From the NCBI GenBank assembly GCA_021464525.1, contig JADRCO010001304.1:1-20459 (forward strand): a stretch of DNA of 20,459 nt, written 5' to 3'. This DNA comes from Rhizophagus sp. LPA8_4_AMF. Lineage: Eukaryota; Glomeromycota; Glomeromycetes; Glomerales; Glomeraceae. The notes beneath the pieces were generated by a model. The model saw only the letters and a list, made by a program, of their open reading frames with translations, was not told where the DNA came from and ran no database searches. Both the position numbers and the translations under genes were made by a program. This document shows, piece by piece, positions 17,860 through 20,459 of the stretch; positions within the stretch are counted from its first letter, which is position 1, and each line of letters starts with the position of its first letter.

Positions 17860-18200
17860 ATTAGGTAGCTTAGTAGTGATATAATATAATATTTAGGTTA
17901 CCTAATTTAAATTCAAATTTTTACCTATAAACTACTTAGTAGCAACTTAAGAACAATCTACTCATAAATATTTAAATTACCACTAAGTATTCTATAAATT
18001 GCTTATTTTAAAATTACTAAACTACCTTTAAGTAATATATAAGCTACCAATTACTAAGTATCTAAGCTACCTATAAATCTTTATAGTGTTCACCTAAATG
18101 ATGCTTATCAAAACCATCTAGGTTACTTTAAAGGTAACCTAGTTGTGATGTTTTATGTCTACTAATAGGTGGCAGTTAGGTAATCTTTATGTAGCCTGAC
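17860..18200. repeat. AT-rich repeat region with many GGTAGC/GCTACC-type motifs
   Basis: The motif TTAGGTAGC or its reverse complement, and the related AGGTTACC, recur about a dozen times in both orientations (for example near 17863, 17894, 18005, 18032, 18054 and 18175). A hairpin CTAGGTTAC (18118-18126) / GTAACCTAG (18134-18142) is included. The layout suggests a decayed foldback or MITE-type element, but clean ends and a target duplication could not be defined. Confidence 0.5.
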
Positions 18201-18209
18201 TAAATCAAA

Positions 18210-18760
18210 ATTTGGAATTTCAGTAAAGAATGTGAACACTGGCTTCCAAAAGTAAGTTTTAAAAAATAAATGAAACTTTTAAAAATTAACGTTTTAATAA
18301 AGTGTTTTATTTATTTGTAAGGAAATCAGCACCAACACAGATACTGTAATCCCAAAGGTAAGTTTCAAAATTTTTTTTAAAACTATTAATAAAAAAACAT
18401 TTTTGACGTAAAAACATTTTTTTTATATTTTTGTAGAAAATCTGTTTTGACGTAAACATCAATATCTCAGATAAGTTTTAAAAAGAAACTTGAAACTTAA
18501 TGAAAAAAGTTAAAAATGGTTTGGTTTTTTATTATTTTGTAGAGAAATCAGCTCCTACTTGGATACCGAATTCCCAAAGGTTAGTTTTTTTTGAAACTAT
18601 TAAAAAAATATTTTTTTAACATTTTTTTATTGTTTTGTAGGGAAATCAGCTTTTATTTGGATACCGGTTAGTTTCAAAATTTTTTTTCAAAACTATTTAA
18701 AAAAAATGACTTTTAATAGGTATTTTATTTATCTATTTTGTAAGAATCAGTGTTTCGTTT
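18210..18760 (+). repeat. Exon-like unit family II (EIS...DT...PK peptide, about six copies)
   Basis: Units recur every 98-115 bp: a diverged one near 18215-18251, then 18322-18357 (36 nt), 18437-18470 (34), 18543-18579 (37), 18641-18666 (26) and a truncated start at 18745. Each clear unit follows TTTTGTAG or TTTGTAAG; most are followed by GTAAGTTT or GTTAGTTT, while 18437-18470 is followed by ATAAGTTT (donor lost). The peptides are EISTNTDTVIPK, EISSYLDTEFPK and EISFYLDT. Spacers between units are alike (TTTCAAAATTTTTTTTAAAACTATTAAAAAA). This is duplication of an exon together with its intron. Acceptor positions drift by one base between units, so a continuous frame is not assured. Confidence 0.62.
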
Positions 18761-18986
18761 CATTTTAAAACTTTTTTAATTTTTTTAGTTAATTGTTTCT
18801 TCTTGTAAATATTTTATATATAATATATAGATTATATAATTAATAAATTTAATTCAGTAACTGATTTTAAAAAATTTTAAATATCCAATTTTAATAAATT
18901 GTAATATTTATACAAATCGATTTATTTTTATTGATAAAAATTGTATCAAAAGTTATCAATCGGTATGCTGATAGTAACAAATTAGA

Positions 18987-19012
18987 TACCAATAGGGAGT
19001 ATCCTATTGGTA
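18987..19012. repeat. 10-bp-arm hairpin
   Basis: TACCAATAGG (18987-18996) and CCTATTGGTA (19003-19012) are perfect reverse complements around GAGTAT. A few more bases outside pair imperfectly (TTAGA / TAACTA). Function unknown. Confidence 0.75.
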
Positions 19013-19130
19013 ACTATTGTAATATATTCTGATTATACTTTATTTGAATATCCCAATTGGAACTTTAATGTCCTCCTTTTGCGCCAAATTTTGGCAGCAA
19101 TCGGGATTCTAAATTTTAGTAAATAAAAAG

Positions 19131-19192
19131 AAATAGAGGACTGATCAGATGGAAATCAGATTTTCAATTTCCACCTAATCAGTTCCCTATTT
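19131..19192. repeat. 26-bp-arm foldback
   Basis: The arms 19131-19156 and 19167-19192 are reverse complements at 22 of 26 positions, around a 10-base loop. The key parts are AAATAG, ACTGAT and GGAAAT and their complements. This size fits the centre of a foldback MITE or an RNA stem-loop; no flanking duplication was identified. Confidence 0.75.
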
Positions 19193-19421
19193 GACATCGT
19201 TCGACTAGTGTTGCTTACTTCAAATGTGAGAATATTTATTTCTATAAACAATTTAATTAAAGTTGTAGCAATAATTGTTTCACTTTTAGAACTATAATAT
19301 TCAGGCTTTAAGAATTATATATTAGTAATTGTACAATTATTAAAAAGTTATAAATAAATTTGAAAACTCACTCTAAGTTCCTTATTTCTTCCCATTAGTG
19401 CCATTGGTATTGTTACTTCAT

Positions 19422-20188
19422 TCAACGCCAAATTCCAAACCAACTTTCAAGTTGTCTATTTATGATATTCTGCAAGTCATCTTTCATATTTTTGATACAG
19501 TTTGAAATAGTTTCAAAATTAATATTTGATGGATAGCCAGCCCTCATGCCCAATGGTACTACAGTATATGAGTTTCAGCATAATGCATAAAACAAAATTC
19601 AGATTGATCAGTTTCTGTTATTTTATCTTAAAAAAATAAAATATTGTTAGAAAATAAAGGATATTATAAACAATAAATGATATATAAATGATATATATTG
19701 TACCTTTGTTTTGTAATATTGTTAAATAACTAATTAACTTTTTTGGAAGTGAATTAAGTAATTTTTGATCACAGTAAATACACGTAAATCTGGTGTTTAA
19801 ATGCAATATAAAATCTATTTTAATTAAAAAATTTTAAATAAATAAAATTGGCAAATTAAAGTTATACCTTACGCTCTTGAATTGTCATCTATCTCCATAT
19901 TTGATAATTCTAATACAGGAATTTGTGGCAAAAATTGAAATGCTCTACATATAGAATTAGGTGTGTTAAAGGTATTTAATCTACGTACAGGTGGACTAGA
20001 TATATGAATTGTACTTGAAGTGGTCTCTTGATAATTTGCTATATTTTCTTTTTCTTATATTGATAAATTACTACTACCAAGAGCTGAAACTTCAGAATTA
20101 TTTGCCGATTTCTTTCTTTTTGCTAACATAATGGTAATAATTAAAATAAGCATAACAGCCAGTGAAAATATCACACTTGATATAATTA
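19422..20188 (-). pseudogene. Broken gene with RTC4-like domain at its 3' end
   Basis: On the - strand three exon-like blocks join in frame: 20188-19868, 19814-19704 and 19626-19422, with GT-AG introns of 53 and 77 nt. The last two blocks read TCIYCDQKLLNSLPKKL, then EFCFMHYAETHI and, after a one-base shift, VVPLGMRAGYPSNINF and MKDDLQNIINRQLESWF. The order CxxC, FCxxHxAE, PxG..GYPxxIxF is that of the RTC4-like domain, a fungal Cys/His domain named after yeast Rtc4. The first block contains a hydrophobic run ending MLAKRKKS, an in-frame TAA after SSNLSI, and a Ser/Pro/Asn-rich region (SSPPVRRLNTFNTPNS); another TAA sits at its end. MLAKRKKS could be the true start. Two in-frame stops and one frameshift make it a pseudogene. 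The domain call is from pattern memory. Confidence 0.6.
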
Positions 20189-20459
20189 CTAATAAATTAT
20201 GATTTTTAATTTTTTATATAAAATAATTTTTTCTTTAATTATATATTATAAAATTTAATATATTTTTGTTCTTTGGGCTTTATTTTACTTATTTAAATAT
20301 CTTTTTTTTTAATACAATACTTATATAAAAAATTTATATTGAACTAACTTTTATAACTTCACCCTTCTGATTGAACTTATTAGTAAAAGATAAGTATTAC
20401 TTTTAAATGCATAAGTATATGTAATTTTTTATGAGAAATCAGATAACATATTAGATAAA
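20189..20459. other. Window end upstream of the RTC4-like pseudogene
   Basis: The sequence is very AT-rich. On the - strand an acceptor/donor-like bordered 27-nt stretch (20375-20349, FNQKGEVIK) is visible but does not join the next block in frame, so it is not called an exon. The promoter or further exons of the pseudogene may lie here or beyond the window. Confidence 0.35.

Larger units (their letters stand above)
18761..19421. other. AT-rich region with foldback sequences, no gene seen
   Basis: After the last exon-like unit the sequence is very AT-rich. Two hairpins are listed separately. A small palindrome GCCAAATTTTGGC lies at 19083-19095 within a less AT-rich stretch (CCTCCTTTTGCGCC). 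No coding frame is supported on either strand. Confidence 0.45.

Noticed and set aside
17684..17884. 66-codon + strand frame
   Set aside because: Leu/Ile/Lys-rich shadow of the more protein-like frame at 17674-17817.
16099..18760. CRISPR-like array
   Set aside because: Repeats are diverged, spacers are themselves homologous, and unit borders are splice-site-like in an intron-bearing genome.

Overview
The window looks like a nuclear chromosome segment of a fungus, most plausibly an arbuscular mycorrhizal fungus (Glomeromycotina, Rhizophagus-like). The reasons are extreme AT richness with long homopolymer tracts, the standard code, short spliceosomal introns (about 75-140 nt, one of 261 nt) with GTAAGT-like donors and T-rich tracts before the AG, sparse genes and many decayed gene copies. 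This is inferred from style only; no species marker is present.

Region 1 (1-4.5 kb) holds two orphan membrane-protein genes on the + strand. One is an intronless 297-residue protein with an N-terminal membrane segment and a long coiled coil. The other is a four-exon, 246-residue protein with one membrane segment and a basic Ser-rich tail. T-tract/A-tract junctions lie beside both.

Region 2 (5.3-14.5 kb) is a birth-and-death cluster of two families. A two-repeat Myb-like DNA-binding gene is intact at 7548-8263, with a decayed tandem copy before it (about 5310-6640) and a third, deleted copy at about 11.71-12.17 kb. A seven-transmembrane, GPCR-like gene is intact on the + strand at 13055-14477. 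An inverted, frameshifted copy lies at 9925-11220. The flank of that inverted pseudogene is repeated at 12.2-12.5 kb immediately after Myb copy C, so a Myb + 7TM block was probably duplicated as a unit and then eroded.

Region 3 (15.0-18.8 kb) is the most unusual part. It begins with a roughly 655-bp TA-flanked inverted-repeat element built from GTACTGTAC motifs with a 23-bp-arm hairpin inside. Next comes a series of short, near-duplicate exon-like units, each bordered by splice-site-like sequences and separated by intron-like spacers. Three unit families are visible: about 24 nt (16.5-16.83 kb), about 40-47 nt with an NRPF peptide (17.07-17.46 kb), and about 36 nt with an EIS...DT...PK peptide (18.2-18.75 kb). 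A 278-bp hAT-like MITE has inserted at the edge of one unit. This may be a decaying exon-per-repeat gene, as in some secreted effectors of these fungi, or an exon/intron minisatellite. No start exon or continuous frame could be established.

Region 4 (18.8-20.46 kb) contains foldback sequences and, on the - strand, a broken gene whose 3' part matches an RTC4-like domain (CxxC ... FCxxHxAE ... GYPxxIxF). No rRNA gene, intact tRNA gene, CRISPR array or prokaryotic operon signal was seen.
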